DNA of 64,000 nucleotides from Ciona intestinalis (Eukaryota; Chordata; Ascidiacea; Phlebobranchia; Cionidae): contig NC_020173.2 of assembly GCF_000224145.3 (NCBI RefSeq), positions 129,001 through 193,000 on the forward strand, in the 5' to 3' direction. The notes beneath the pieces are model-generated. The model searched no databases. It was not told the origin of the DNA and was given only the letters and a program-made list of their open reading frames with translations. The position numbers were made by a program, and so were the translations under genes. Within the stretch, counting starts at the first letter, position 1; each line of letters begins with the position of its first letter. Of this stretch, positions 13,043-23,529 are shown in pieces.

Positions 13043-13504
13043 ATTATTTTCACAGTACAAGATTTTAAACTAAAATGCTATAGTAATTGGACTTTAATTA
13101 ATCTAAAATATTTTAATTTTTTGACTGAAAGTAGTTTGATTTTTATTTCTTTGGCCTCACTTTTAATGGTAATTGTTGTGGGATTGGTTGTAAGAAAAAC
13201 CGTACAGTTTTTAAAATAAAAAAAGGATAAAGTACATATTTGATTATTACGACAGAAGTTAGAAAATACCTCTTTGGAGGTGAAACGTGATAGTGTGAAT
13301 TTAGAATGGATACATACAGCTTTAATCTCATAAATTTCACTATATAGTAATGAAACATTGTTAGCAGTCGCATAAATGTTCGCCCAAATGTAAATTCAAA
13401 AAGCCCTGGTGTGGATTTTTATAAACTGTATGAATAAGGTTATCAACAGTATAACAACTCTCGACAGTGCGTTCTTGAAGTTAAAAGTTAGAATAGACCC
13501 CTAG
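13043..13504. other. SRSF1 3' untranslated region and intergenic
   Basis: Downstream of the SRSF1 stop. AATAAA is present at about 13216-13221 and could be the polyadenylation signal. No other feature was seen. Confidence 0.4.
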
Positions 13505-14980
13505 AACAAGAGATCACAGGTCTAATGAATGAGCACGTTTTAAACTAATTAGCATAAGATGGTAGAGTCGGGGGAGATGGGACACTTTTAACACATAATA
13601 TCCAAATAGCCTGGTCGTGTTTTAAACAATTAACAACGGTCCGTGAAAGTCGTGAAGATACGGTTTTATAATTCATTAAATGTTCTTTGTTTACTACCAA
13701 ATGAAAAGAGAAAACAAAATGAAAAGGTGTCCATCTACTCCCACCCTGCGATATTAATTAATTCTTTTACTACAACGGTCGACTGGGCTCGATCAAAAAC
13801 AAATCTGAAGTAACCAACAAAACGGGTTCTAGTCGCCATTGGTGACTGTGGAGCAGTAGGCAGAATGTATTTATACATGTATTATAACTAATGAAACTTA
13901 TCACGTATGAGGATTGAGTGATTGGTAAAGAATATGTGTAAATACGCTTTGTACAACTCCTGTACCATGTGTTTATTGTAAACTTACACTAGTTAACGTT
14001 GTCGATGCTTAAAACGATTGTTTTCATGAATTTTGACAAACCGTAATCACGCAGTAATTAGGTAACGTTAGAAGTTAATAATAATCATATGATGTTGAAT
14101 TAAAAATAATGTTTCAATTACGATTAATGATAATACGGTATAAGAGTAGTGCATTTAATGCGTCACCTCTTAAATGCTAATAGTTTGATTCAGTCGTGAA
14201 TCGTTGTGTGGATACAACACGTGCCGTCGTTTCCCCGCACAGAAATAAAAAAGAATAGAACGCGCATCTCTAATGTCGCCAAAGGAGAGAGCACGATATA
14301 CTCTCTCTCTTTCGCGGGTCGTTCTCGTTTACTATTGTAGTCAATGGAATCGAGGGCGTTTTATGTATTTTTTCTTCATTTTTTGACTTAATTTAAACTC
14401 ATAGATAGAATAAAACAACTATTTTCTAATATATATATATATTTCTAACAAACCGTTTATTTGAAGATTTTTGATTATTTTTTTTTAATATTTAAATTTC
14501 GTAAACAAGTGGTAAACTGTAAGCGTTAACCTACCAAATAACTAAACTAGCCTAATAAACTTTAATAGTTGGTGTAGTTTTTAATATAAACACCTAGAAC
14601 CTCTTAAAACTACTATGCGCCCATCTTTTACAATGGAGACCAAGCGAAATGGGGACGGAGTTGGCGGTCACGTGAATAGAAAAAAGAATATATCACGATT
14701 TTGGGCAGTTGCGCGTTCTACTCTTTTTTAGTTCTGTGGTTTCCCGCCAAACTGCCAGACAGTGTTTCCGCTGTGTAAAGTGTATGAGGAAAGTAATCGT
14801 TCATTAATCGCTCATCGTGCGGTTTTACATCTGAAAATTCAGTTTAAACATCATAAATATATATTATGATTTGATTTCAATCAAGAAAATAAAGAAAAAT
14901 GCTAGAATTAGGAATTGAGATAAGTGCGGAAAAAAGTCACGAAAAAGCAACAACAAGAACAACTATTTGACGAAAAAGGA
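13505..14980 (-). mobile_element. Family B element (Helitron-like candidate), copy B1, hosting an A element
   Basis: Inverted relative to the copy at 16263-17262. It contains the same blocks: GAGCACGTTTTAAAC, a GGGGGAGATGGGACAC motif, CGGTCGACTGGGCTCGATC and a poly-GTT-like start. It is interrupted at 14238 by an A-family element and cut at 14980 by a SINE fragment, so its extreme 5' end is missing. Confidence 0.75.
14238..14738 (+). mobile_element. Family A non-autonomous TIR element, copy A1
   Basis: It begins CACAGAAATAAAAAAG and ends with the inverse (…TTAGTTCTGTG). It sits inside B1. The flanks TTTCCCCG and GTTTCCCG look like a degraded 8-bp duplication of a GTTCCCCG site that is empty in the rc of copy B2 near 16530. 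Confidence 0.8.
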
Positions 14981-15046
14981 CAGTCGTTATAACTCGGGTT
15001 AACACTTCGTACCAACGTACGAGTTACCATGTATGTTACTTTGTGG
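14981..15046 (-). mobile_element. Truncated tRNA-derived SINE, 3' part
   Basis: CAGTCGTTATAACTCGGGTT followed by ACGAGTTACCATGTATGTTAC matches the 3' region of the other SINE copies in minus orientation. The rest is in the 50-N gap at 15047-15096. Confidence 0.75.
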
Positions 15047-15096
15047 NNNNNNNNNNNNNNNNNNNNNNNNNNNNNNNNNNNNNNNNNNNNNNNNNN
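15047..15096. other. Assembly gap, 50 N
   Basis: Run of N inside the SINE and inverted-repeat region. Confidence 0.98.
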
Positions 15097-15778
15097 TAAT
15101 GTAGGTAACATGTTTAAATATATACAGCAGTAGGGCAAGAAAAATAATGTTTAAATTTGTTTTTCAACGCGTAGAGTATTATTTCAAAATTAACAATGAT
15201 TTTAAACTGTCCCGTCTTACCCTGTGTTTTCGAATTTGTAAAACTACCCTTGTTGTGCGATAACTAAATAACTCCTTCCGTGTTTTAATATATTTTTGAA
15301 CTGTTGTCGAAGTACTAATTCGTGGTATTACCTAAAAACTGCCATCTGTTTTGATTTTGGAAATATTTATCAATATGTGCATAAGTGTCCCATCTTCACA
15401 ATGGGGGAAGATAGGACACTTAGGCACGTATTGCCAAGTATTTTCAAAATCAAAATAGATGACAGTTTTTGGGTAATACCACGAATTAGTACTATCATTC
15501 CTTTATTATTTAACAACAATTTAATAAAATATAATAAAACACACGAGGAGTTATTTAGCGATCCGCACAACAGGTGAAATTTTACAAATTCGAAAACACA
15601 CAGGATAAGATGGGACAGTTTAAAATCATTGTTAATTTTAATTAATAAGTGTATTTATAAATGGGAATATACGTATACAACACGAAATAATACTGTATAG
15701 CGTATAAACTTTGAAAATTAAGTCAAAACATTATTTTCTTGCCCTACCGTATGGTTTTTACATGTTACCTATACATTA
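15097..15778. repeat. Imperfect inverted repeat (foldback element), arms about 300 bp
   Basis: The left arm begins with GGTAACATGTTTAAATAT and GGGCAAGAAAAATAATG. The right arm ends with the inverse (CATTATTTTCTTGCCC, then ACATGTTACC). The centre is near 15400, around CCCATCTTC-ACAATG-GGGGAAGAT. A fragment of the same family lies in a Kelch-gene intron at about 44530-44710. Confidence 0.75.
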
Positions 15779-16178
15779 TATTATTGCATAACAATTGGTA
15801 TTGTTTGAACGACAATGGATAAATATTGTATCTTACAAATGTATATGAACTTGTAATAACAGAAAATTGATCATAACTATTAATAAAGTTTTTATTTTTC
15901 TACAAATTGGGTATTACTACTCTGTTTTTGGCACAAGCCACTTCTCATAAATTATCACCACGTGCAAATGACCAAATTTCGAATATATTTTCAAAATATT
16001 ATCTTTTTATTTAATCAGTATCTTATAGTTGAATAACCCCTGAGGAATAAATTACTAAATTAAAAGCAAATATTTCAAAGTTTGACAATGAAAACATACA
16101 AAACTACAATGTGGGGGAAGATGGAACTCTAAATTAAAATATTTACATTAGCAGTATTCTGCAACTTGTAGTTAACCT

Positions 16179-18262
16179 ACCGAATTTAACAGGCTGTGCT
16201 ATTTTCTTTGCCATGTAAACTTCATATATATAACGTTAAACCGATATTTTTCTGTTGTTTTTGAGCACGTTAGTGGTCATATAGATCCCTTTTCGTCGAA
16301 CAGTTGTTCTTGTTATTATTGTTGTTTTTTTTGCGAGACTATTTTCCTCACGTATCTCGATTCTTAATTCTAGCATTTTTCTTTAATCTCTTGATTTAAA
16401 TCAAATTATAAAATATATTTATAATTTTTGATCTGAATTTTCAGATTTAAAACCGCACGATGAGCGATTAATTAACGATTACTTTCCTCATGCACTTTAT
16501 AGCGGAAACACTGTCTGGAGTTTGGCGGGGAACGACGGCACGTGTTATATAAGATAAGAAATCCACACAACGATTCACGACTGAATCAAACTATTAGCAT
16601 TTAAGTGGGGACGCATTAAATGCACTACTCTTATACCGTATTATCATTAATCGTAATTGAAACATTATTTTAATTCAACATCACATGATTAATAATAACT
16701 TCTAACATTACTTAATTACTGCGTGATTACGGTTTGTCAAAATTCATGAAAACAAACGTTTTTAAGCGACGACAACGTTAACTAGTGTAAGTTTACAGTA
16801 AACACATGGTACAGGAGTTGTACAAAAGCGTATTTACACATATTCTTTACCAATTACTTAATCCTTATACGTCATAAGTTTCATTAGTTATAATACATGT
16901 ATAAATACATTCTGCCTACTGCTCCACAGGCACCAATGCCGACTAGATTACTTCAGATTTGTTTTTGTTGGTTACTTTAGATTTGTTTTTGATCGAGCCC
17001 AGTCGACCGTTGTAGTAAAAGGATTAATTAATATAGCAGGGTGGGGGACACCTCTTTATTTTGTTTTCTCTTTTCATTTAGTAGTAAACAAATAACATTT
17101 ATTAAATTATAAAACCGTATCTTTACGACTTCCACAGACCGTTGTTAATTTTTAAAACACGATCAGGCTATTTGGATATTATGTGTTAAAGGTCCCCGAC
17201 TCTACTATATTATGCTAATTAGTTTAAAACGTGCTCATTCATTAGATCTGTGATCTCTTGTTATCTCAAATTAAAGTCATATTTACCTCTACCTTTTTTC
17301 TTCATGCCTATATCTCAGTGTTCTTTTACAAAACTAAAACTAGTTCTATGGGACAAAATCAAACTGTACGAAATATTCAAGGTTTTTTATGAAGCTATGA
17401 AACTAGTTTAATCGTTCGCACACGCAAACTAAAACAATTCTTCGGCTTTACTATGATTTAGCGAGTATTAAAAATTAGCACCTTACTATTTCGTACTTTT
17501 TTACCTGTTCAAAATATACTCTTTCTATTTTACATATTTTTTTTAATATTTAAAAACAGTAATTAGCTTCGACTGACGTTTTATAAAGTCGTGATATTAC
17601 TGTCGAATAATTCTGTAACCCCTTTTTCCTGATTATCATTAAATGGGGGACCGTAAAAAGAAAATTGAAAAAAGTCTTGTCTGGCAAAGTGTCCCGTCTT
17701 TCCCCACCCTACTATACCGTTAAACTATCGAATTTAGCCAGCTGCGCTAGTTTTTTTTGTCATGTTAACTTCATATATATAACTTTAAAGCGATATTTTG
17801 TGCTGTTTTATTTCAAATTAAAGTTATAACCCTGCTTATTTTCCTCGTGTTTATTTGTCAGTTTTTTTCACAAAACTAAAACTAGTGTTATGGCAAAATC
17901 AAGCTGTGTACGAAATATTTTTTTTTTCGTATGAATCTATGAAACTAGTTTAATCGTTCACACTTGCAACAACGAAATTTCACTGGCTTTACCATGATTT
18001 AGCAAGCATTCAAAATTAACATCATACTATTCTGCATTTCTTTTTCCATTTTCCCATTTTTTAAAAAATATCGGGTTTCTGTTTTACTTTTTTTTTTAAT
18101 TTAAAAACAACAAATGGCTTTAACGCGCGTTTTCTTAAGTCGTGATAATACTGTAAAAAAATTCTGTAACATTAATTTCCTGAATATCATTAAATGGCGG
18201 TTCGTAAAAGAAACTTAAAAAAGTCTCGTTTGACAAAGTGTCCCTTCTTCCCCCACCTTAAA
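16179..18262. repeat. Tandemly duplicated ~540-bp unit (family D), first copy split by element B2
   Basis: Unit 1 begins TAACCTACCGAATTTAAC (16180), is interrupted at 16262 by B2, and resumes at 17263 with ATCTCAAATTAAAG. Unit 2 (about 17719-18262) is uninterrupted: GAATTTAGCCAGCTGCGC, then TTTCAAATTAAAGTTATAAC. Both end in a GTGTCCC(G/T)TCTTYCCCC-type motif. Confidence 0.8.
16263..17262 (+). mobile_element. Family B element, complete-looking copy B2 (~1 kb)
   Basis: It starts GAGCACGTTAGTGGTCATAT and ends with the hairpin AGATC-TGT-GATCT followed by CTTGTT. Comparison with the uninterrupted D unit shows it inserted between T and A (…GTTTT / ATYTC) with no visible target-site duplication. 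No coding capacity was seen. Confidence 0.8.
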
Positions 18263-19315
18263 AATATGAGCATTAATATTCTTTATTAAGTCATCTTTAG
18301 AGAAGTTTTACGGCAACCGTATCACAGCGGTGGTATAAAGGCACTATATATGTAGGAACATTGCATGTTATTTCTTAATACTGCACCAATATTTCGCAAT
18401 ATTGCATTATGTCATGTACTCGTGACAAACTATCCATCATTTTAACAAGGCCAGCATTCAAAGCTATAAGCTGCGCCGAAAGTATTTATCAGATGTTGAT
18501 GAACGAGCTATGTGCACGCGATGGTGACGCAGGAGCAAAAAATAGCGCATTNNNNNNNNNNNNNNNNNNNNNNNNNNNNNNNNNNNNNNNNNNNNNNNNN
18601 NACTCAATTTTTTATGTTTCTATTTTAAAACAGCCGGTACATTCCATGACCACACTGCGTGGCGAAAAGTTTACTAAATGCAACAAAAAGTGCAAAACAT
18701 TCGGTATTGGGGGAAATTATGATCATCTTCACTTGTGGCAATTGCAACCAGGAGTTTAAGTTTCAAGTGAAGCAAGGAGGTTCTATATTTATTTTAAATA
18801 TTTGGGAGTACCCAGGAGATGCATAATGTCTTCCTAATTGCCATAAATTTGTTACTTCTTAATATGCATTAAGTAAGAGGTATATAACGAGTGCATTGTC
18901 CTACAAAGGTATATAACGAGATTTATTTATGCAGTTTATTAACAACGTGACAAACAACAATTAGGGTTGAACAAACGAGTGTGAGGATACCAACTGAAGT
19001 TAGGTGCTGTAGATACAAAGGAAACAATATTATGAACAAAGTTTACAGATTCCTCTTTGTTATTGCTGCAGATGCTGCTAAACAAAGTGATCTGAACAGA
19101 TGTCGATTGGTCCAAAAGCTTGTTATGAAAAATCTGATAAAAAAAACGGTTGAGTTTTTGTAACTCAAGACGATGGGATTAATAAAATGTCAATAAAATA
19201 CTTACACCTTCCATTTGGTTGGGCAAGACATTTTAAGTGGTTTGCTCACTTTCCTGGATTTTCAAATAAATTAAGCAAGAGAAAAGTTGTTTTCATTATT
19301 GACGAGTAGAAGCAG
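18263..19315. other. Intergenic with unassigned open stretches and a 50-N gap (18552-18601)
   Basis: Two plus-strand open stretches, 18409-18759 (crossing the gap) and 18981-19163, match no family I recognise. The segment after TTTTAAAACAG at about 18633 has exon-like character (GEKFTKCNKKCKTFGIGG), but no frame can be followed across the gap. I would not call a gene here. Confidence 0.35.
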
Positions 19316-19512
19316 TAGATGTACGCGGTGGTTTGAAACATTTAAATGTTTCATTTAATCGTGCAAATGGTGGCTCGTCGTCATATATTCTGATTTTGTA
19401 TGACGAAACAACATCAACCGAAATCGCACGTGAAACGTTAAACCCAACCGCTGACCATAGTGTTTATACTGTTATGTTTAATGCAAGTGAACTAAAAAGG
19501 CAAGTACCGTTT
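19316..19512 (+). CDS. Orphan fibronectin-type-III-like exon
   Basis: After an acceptor-like AGAAGCAG, the plus strand reads VDVRGGLKHLNVSFNRAN, then SYILILYDETTSTEIARE, then TLNPTADHSVYTVMFNASEL. The order L-x-V-x-F, Y-x-L-x-L-Y and D/T-x-x-x-Y-x-V-x-x-N-A is that of the B, C and F/G strands of a fibronectin III domain. A possible donor (GCAA/GTACCG) lies near 19503, and otherwise the frame stops at 19513. No partner exons were found on either side, so this may be a remnant of an extracellular receptor gene or a chance open frame. An A-family element begins about 135 bp downstream. Confidence 0.35.
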
Positions 19513-19647
19513 TAATAATGTTTAATATTACACCTTCAAAAAGTTCATTGACCAAGTGTTCTGGTTCTTGTTGGTTTTATTTTTTTTAATGAAGTTGTAA
19601 TACACGTGGCCCCGTTTAAAATTGTAGGCTCTCATGTATATTTAAAC

Positions 19648-20067
19648 CACAGAAATAAAAAAAGAATATAACGCGCATCTCCAATTTCGGTAAAGGAGAG
19701 ACATGATACACTCTCTCTCTTTCGCGGGTTGTTCCCGTTTACTATTGTAGTCAATGGAGTCGATGACGTTTTGTGTAGTTTTTCTTCGTTTTTTGACTTA
19801 ATTTAAAGTTACAGTGTAAAACAACTATTTTCAAATATATATATATATTTCTAACAAACCGTTTGTTTGAAATTTTTAATTAATTTTTTTAAATAATTAA
19901 ATTTTCTAAACATGTGGTAAACTGTAAGCGTTAACCTACCAAATAACTAAACTGGCCTAATAAACTTGAATAGTTGATGTAGTTTTTAAAACAAACAGCT
20001 AAAACCTTCCAAAAATACTATGCGCCTATCTTTTACAATGGAGACAAAGGGAAATGGGGACGGAGTT
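19648..20067 (+). mobile_element. Family A element, copy A2, 3'-truncated
   Basis: It begins CACAGAAATAAAAAAAG and follows the A1/A3/A5 sequence as far as GAAATGGGGACGGAGTT, then stops. The 3' terminal inverted repeat is absent. Confidence 0.75.
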
Positions 20068-20678
20068 ACGGCTGTGTCCTTACGCACACTTTTCTTCCAA
20101 TTATAACTTGCTTGGTTAAACGTTTTTTATTTGTATCGTCTGTAGGATCATAGATATCTAAACATATGTTTTCATAGATATCTAAACATAGTAGGATGTA
20201 ACGGTCACGCGTTTTATATAAAACATTCTTTCTTTTTTGTCAATAAGCGTGTTGTAACAACTGTTGTTTTACCGTTACTACCCGTCTTTTCGCTTTTCTC
20301 AACTCTCTTGTTCTTCGTTACCGTGACCTAAAGGACGAAATAAATTTCATTCAATGATTATTAGCTCTCTTGCTTTTTTTATTGTTTCCACCATAGAGAT
20401 ACTAATATATATTAGTATCTCTATGGTTTCCACGTCGTGTTTGGTGACGTCACAACAATATCTGTGTTTGACGTTGATTGGTGGAAGCAAAGAAAATGAA
20501 TATCAGCTGTATATCTATTTACTATATGGGTGGATATCATAGAATACTAACTTGTCTTACAGTATTCTTATAGTCCTGGACGAGTGCTTGTGTTGTGTTG
20601 TAGAGTAAGCAAGGATTCTATATTCGATTAGATGATATTTCGGTGGTCGGATATTAAGCGAATGAATGAATGTAACTA
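20068..20678. other. Intergenic; SINE-tail-like remnant and a perfect 36-bp palindrome
   Basis: Bases 20254-20300 resemble a diverged SINE 3' region (GTTGTAACAACTGTTGTTTT). Bases 20391-20426 form a perfect palindrome whose half is CCATAGAGATACTAATAT, inside TTTCCAC-flanked sequence. Bases 20655-20675 (GAATGAATGAATGTAAC) look like an inverted SINE tail ending at the next element. Confidence 0.6.
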
Positions 20679-21049
20679 TTACCCTTTTTGCATGGTCACT
20701 TTTATGCGCGTAAGTACTCGTATATTTTTCAAAAACAAAGATAACACGCATAACGTCATAAGCGTGTCATCTGCTGTAGAAGGTTGGTTGTTACTCGCAT
20801 TATGCGAGTAAAGAAAAGTATATTAAAAGTACAGTTTCACTTTTAAGTGATTAATCTTTTTCGGGTATTATTTTTACAGTTTTTAGTTCGTCTAACCCAT
20901 AAAGTATCAGAACTTATTTTAAAAACTAGATTTAACAACATTGCGCTAAAATAAGCTAACTCAATGTTGATACGCGCATAAACCATGCAAAATAACGCGG
21001 TAAGTGAGTTGTCATATAATGATAATTTTACCATGCAAAAAGGGTATTA
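20679..21049. mobile_element. Short TIR element (MITE), ~370 bp
   Basis: It begins ATTACCCTTTTTGCATGGT and ends with the inverse (ACCATGCAAAAAGGGTATTA). A TA duplication is possible at the ends. No coding capacity was seen. Confidence 0.65.
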
Positions 21050-21341
21050 TTTGAAGTCCCGTGTTGGGGCAACGGATGTTAGATGAATGGGTGTTATGTA
21101 TCTGTGTTTCACATACCTCTTGTCGGTTTACGAGTTACAACAAAATGATAATTTGGTTGTCACTTTAGCTGGTGTCCCATTATTTTTTGTCTTAAATGTT
21201 CCTTAGGTTTTACTGATAACCGTTGTGTTATGTTAACGGGTTTGTTACGTTGCAATAGCGTGTTTTTTTTGTGAATTAATGAATTACACACGAATAAAAG
21301 TGGTTTAGGAAATTAAACTGTGTTTTGTTGCAGGCATCACT

Positions 21342-22598
21342 ATGAAGGGAGTAATACTAACCATCGTTGTGTATTGTTCTATACTGTATATGTGTTCTGG
21401 CCACTCGAACCATGAAGAAAGTAAAAATGAACCTCACCATCATGAACATTCACATGAACATACCTCAGTAAAAACCAGAACGTTTTCAGAAACATTTGAC
21501 ATGTGGTTAAAAGCGACGTTGGCCACAGGTTTAATAAGTGCTGCACCATTTGCAATTCTCTTTTTTGTACCATTGGAAAGTAATGCTGAGGTTTATCAAC
21601 CATTACTTAAAATCTTGCTAAGTTTTGCTTCAGGTGGATTGTTAGGAGATGCTTTCTTGCATCTTATACCTCATGCCATTCACCCCCATTCTCATAGTCA
21701 GTCTCATGATCATTCTCACGCCCATGATCATTCTCACGCCCATGATCATTCTCACGCCCATGATCATTCTCACGCCCATGATCATTCTCACGCCCATGAT
21801 CATTCTCACGCCCATGATCATTCTCACGCCCATGATCACTCTCACGCCCATGATCATTCTCATGCTCATGATCACTCAGCAACAACCAGTGTTGGTTTGT
21901 GGGTGTTAGCCGGAATAGTTGTGTTTCTTTCAGTGGAAAAGTTTGTTCGTCATGTAAAAGGCAGCCACTCTCACACACATTCCCATCACGCATCCACCAA
22001 ACAAAAACAAACTGATAAAAACAGTGATGGTGAGGATGATAGAGAGAGCTGTAAAAGTAAGGATACAAATTTAAGAAAGAGAAAATCATCAAACATCAAA
22101 TCAGATGATAAAAAAGAAGAGCAAAATGATTCACCTACATCAAAAGACACCATGGAAGTAGCTGGCTATTTAAACCTTGCTGCTGATTTTACCCACAACT
22201 TTACAGATGGTCTTGCTATTGGTGCTTCATTTTTGGGCGGCAACACCCTTGGATTTATTACAACAATAACAATACTTTTACATGAAATCCCACATGAGAT
22301 CGGGGATTTTGCAATTTTGATACAATCTGGTTGCAGCAAAACAAAGGCAATGTATCTACAATTATCCACAGCCACAGGTGCAATGGCTGGTTGTATTCTT
22401 GGTTTATTGGCGGAAAACATTGGGGAAGCAGCAATATCATGGATTCTACCCTTCACAGCCGGTGGTTTTATATATATTGCTACAGTTTCTGTTATCCCTG
22501 AACTTCTTGTAGATTCAAACCCAAAACAAACAGCGAAGGAAATAATAGCTATGTTAGTTGGAATAGGAATGATGGTGGTCATTTCTGCACTGGAATAA
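21342..22598 (+). CDS. SLC39A7: Zinc transporter ZIP7 (SLC39A7/KE4/Catsup family)
   Basis: A 418-aa ZIP-family transporter. The family moves zinc from the ER/Golgi lumen to the cytosol. The N-terminus is a signal-like stretch ([20 protein letters not shown]), followed by His-rich sequence. Hydrophobic segments lie at about 57-78, 87-108 and 182-200, then [13 protein letters not shown] (285-297), HEIPHEIGD (314-322) and three more. HEIPHEIGD and HNFTDG carry the metal-site His/Asp residues typical of the LIV-1/ZIP7 branch. The loop after segment 2 has nine perfect HAHDHS hexapeptides (residues 126-179), more than usual, and a second His cluster follows (SHSHTHSHH). There are no introns in the coding region. 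The start follows an acceptor-like TGTTTTGTTGCAG by 8 bases, consistent with spliced-leader addition or a 5'-UTR intron. Confidence 0.95.
   Translation: MKGVILTIVVYCSILYMCSGHSNHEESKNEPHHHEHSHEHTSVKTRTFSETFDMWLKATLATGLISAAPFAILFFVPLESNAEVYQPLLKILLSFASGGLLGDAFLHLIPHAIHPHSHSQSHDHSHAHDHSHAHDHSHAHDHSHAHDHSHAHDHSHAHDHSHAHDHSHAHDHSHAHDHSATTSVGLWVLAGIVVFLSVEKFVRHVKGSHSHTHSHHASTKQKQTDKNSDGEDDRESCKSKDTNLRKRKSSNIKSDDKKEEQNDSPTSKDTMEVAGYLNLAADFTHNFTDGLAIGASFLGGNTLGFITTITILLHEIPHEIGDFAILIQSGCSKTKAMYLQLSTATGAMAGCILGLLAENIGEAAISWILPFTAGGFIYIATVSVIPELLVDSNPKQTAKEIIAMLVGIGMMVVISALE
21717..21878 (+). repeat. 18-bp coding tandem repeat, nine copies, in SLC39A7
   Basis: Nine units of CAYGCYCATGATCAYTCT-type sequence encode HAHDHS. 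The first eight are almost identical at the DNA level, including synonymous sites, which marks recent slippage expansion. Confidence 0.95.
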
Positions 22599-23106
22599 AT
22601 ACTTTTTGTAGCTCTAATCATGAAATGCAAAACTAAAACAATGAAATTTACATATTGTTAGGATTAAAATATATATAGAGGTTTTTTTCACTGCTAATAT
22701 AATGCTTTATAAGTAGATAGGTATATTGCTTATTAATATTTAATCAACTTACAAATAATAAATAAATTTTCATATATATATACATAAAACTTACTACAAG
22801 TTGACAATACTTGTGAAATAACCTTTCTTGCCATGCATACAGCTTGCAAAAGTTATTTTGCCCGTGTCAAATTGCGAGCTAAAATAAGATTTTTTTAAAC
22901 TGTCTGTAACCTTATACTTGCAGTGAGTAAAGTTAGACGTGCACTATGTTTTGGACCAAGTAAAAAAGATCATAGTATTTTAAAATTGTGTTGCTATTTT
23001 GTCATAATATTTGATTTTCTAGTATAGACAGTATGTAGCGTAGCTAAAAACAGGGATCTTTCACAAACATCTAGTTACGCATTACATGAATATTATCAAA
23101 AAATAG
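22599..23106. other. SLC39A7 3' UTR and intergenic
   Basis: Overlapping AATAAA signals at 22757-22766 are the likely polyadenylation site. Nothing else was recognised. Confidence 0.5.
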
Positions 23107-23529
23107 TCCGGCGCCGTGGCGTAGTGGTTAGCGCGCCTGCCTCTAACCCAGAGGTAATGGGTTCAAGGCTCGTCGCTGCTACCATTGTGGGCGTATGTGT
23201 CCTTGGGCAAGACATTAACGGCAATTGTCCAACCAGTGGTCCNNNNNNNNNNNNNNNNNNNNNNNNNNNNNNNNNNNNNNNNNNNNNNNNNNNNNNNNNN
23301 NNNNNNNNNNNNNNNNNNNNNNNNNNNNNNNNNNNNNNNNNNNNNNNNNNNNNNNNNNNNNNNNNNNNNNNNNNNNNNNNNNNNNNNNNNNNNNNNNNNN
23401 NNNNNNNNNNNNNCCCACAAAGTAACATACTTGGTAACTCGTAAGCTGGCACGAGGTGCACACCCGTGTTATAACGACTGTCGTTTTCCGGCCACGCGAG
23501 GATAAAGTAAGTTACATTCATTCATTCAA
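23107..23529 (+). mobile_element. tRNA-derived SINE, sense copy, with a 171-N gap
   Basis: The head is tRNA-like: GCGCCGTGGCGTAGTGGTTA holds an A-box (TGGCGTAGTGG), and GGGTTCAAGGCTCG fits a B-box. A unique body follows (CCTTGGGCAAGACATTAACG), then a gap at 23243-23413, then the tail (GGTAACTCGTAAGCTGGC, CACCCGTGTTATAACGAC) ending in ATTCATTCATTC. Other copies suggest a full length near 310 bp. Confidence 0.85.

Noticed and set aside
13505-17262. One giant palindrome spanning both B copies
   Set aside because: B1 and B2 are inverted, but the material between them (SINE, foldback, D unit) is not symmetric as a whole, so two independent insertions explain it better.
18409-18759. Frame crossing the 50-N gap at 18552-18601
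   Set aside because: Continuity depends on the nominal gap length, and neither half resembles a known family.
21642-22092. Several opposite-strand frames across the His-rich part of SLC39A7
   Set aside because: They are shadows of the 18-bp repeat; the ZIP7 frame has clear homology and motifs.
22166-22630. Minus-strand frame of 154 codons opposite SLC39A7
   Set aside because: Antisense shadow of the conserved transporter core.
23107-23180. A functional tRNA gene
   Set aside because: The A- and B-box-like sequences sit in a repeated SINE head with a long unique body and no cloverleaf 3' half.
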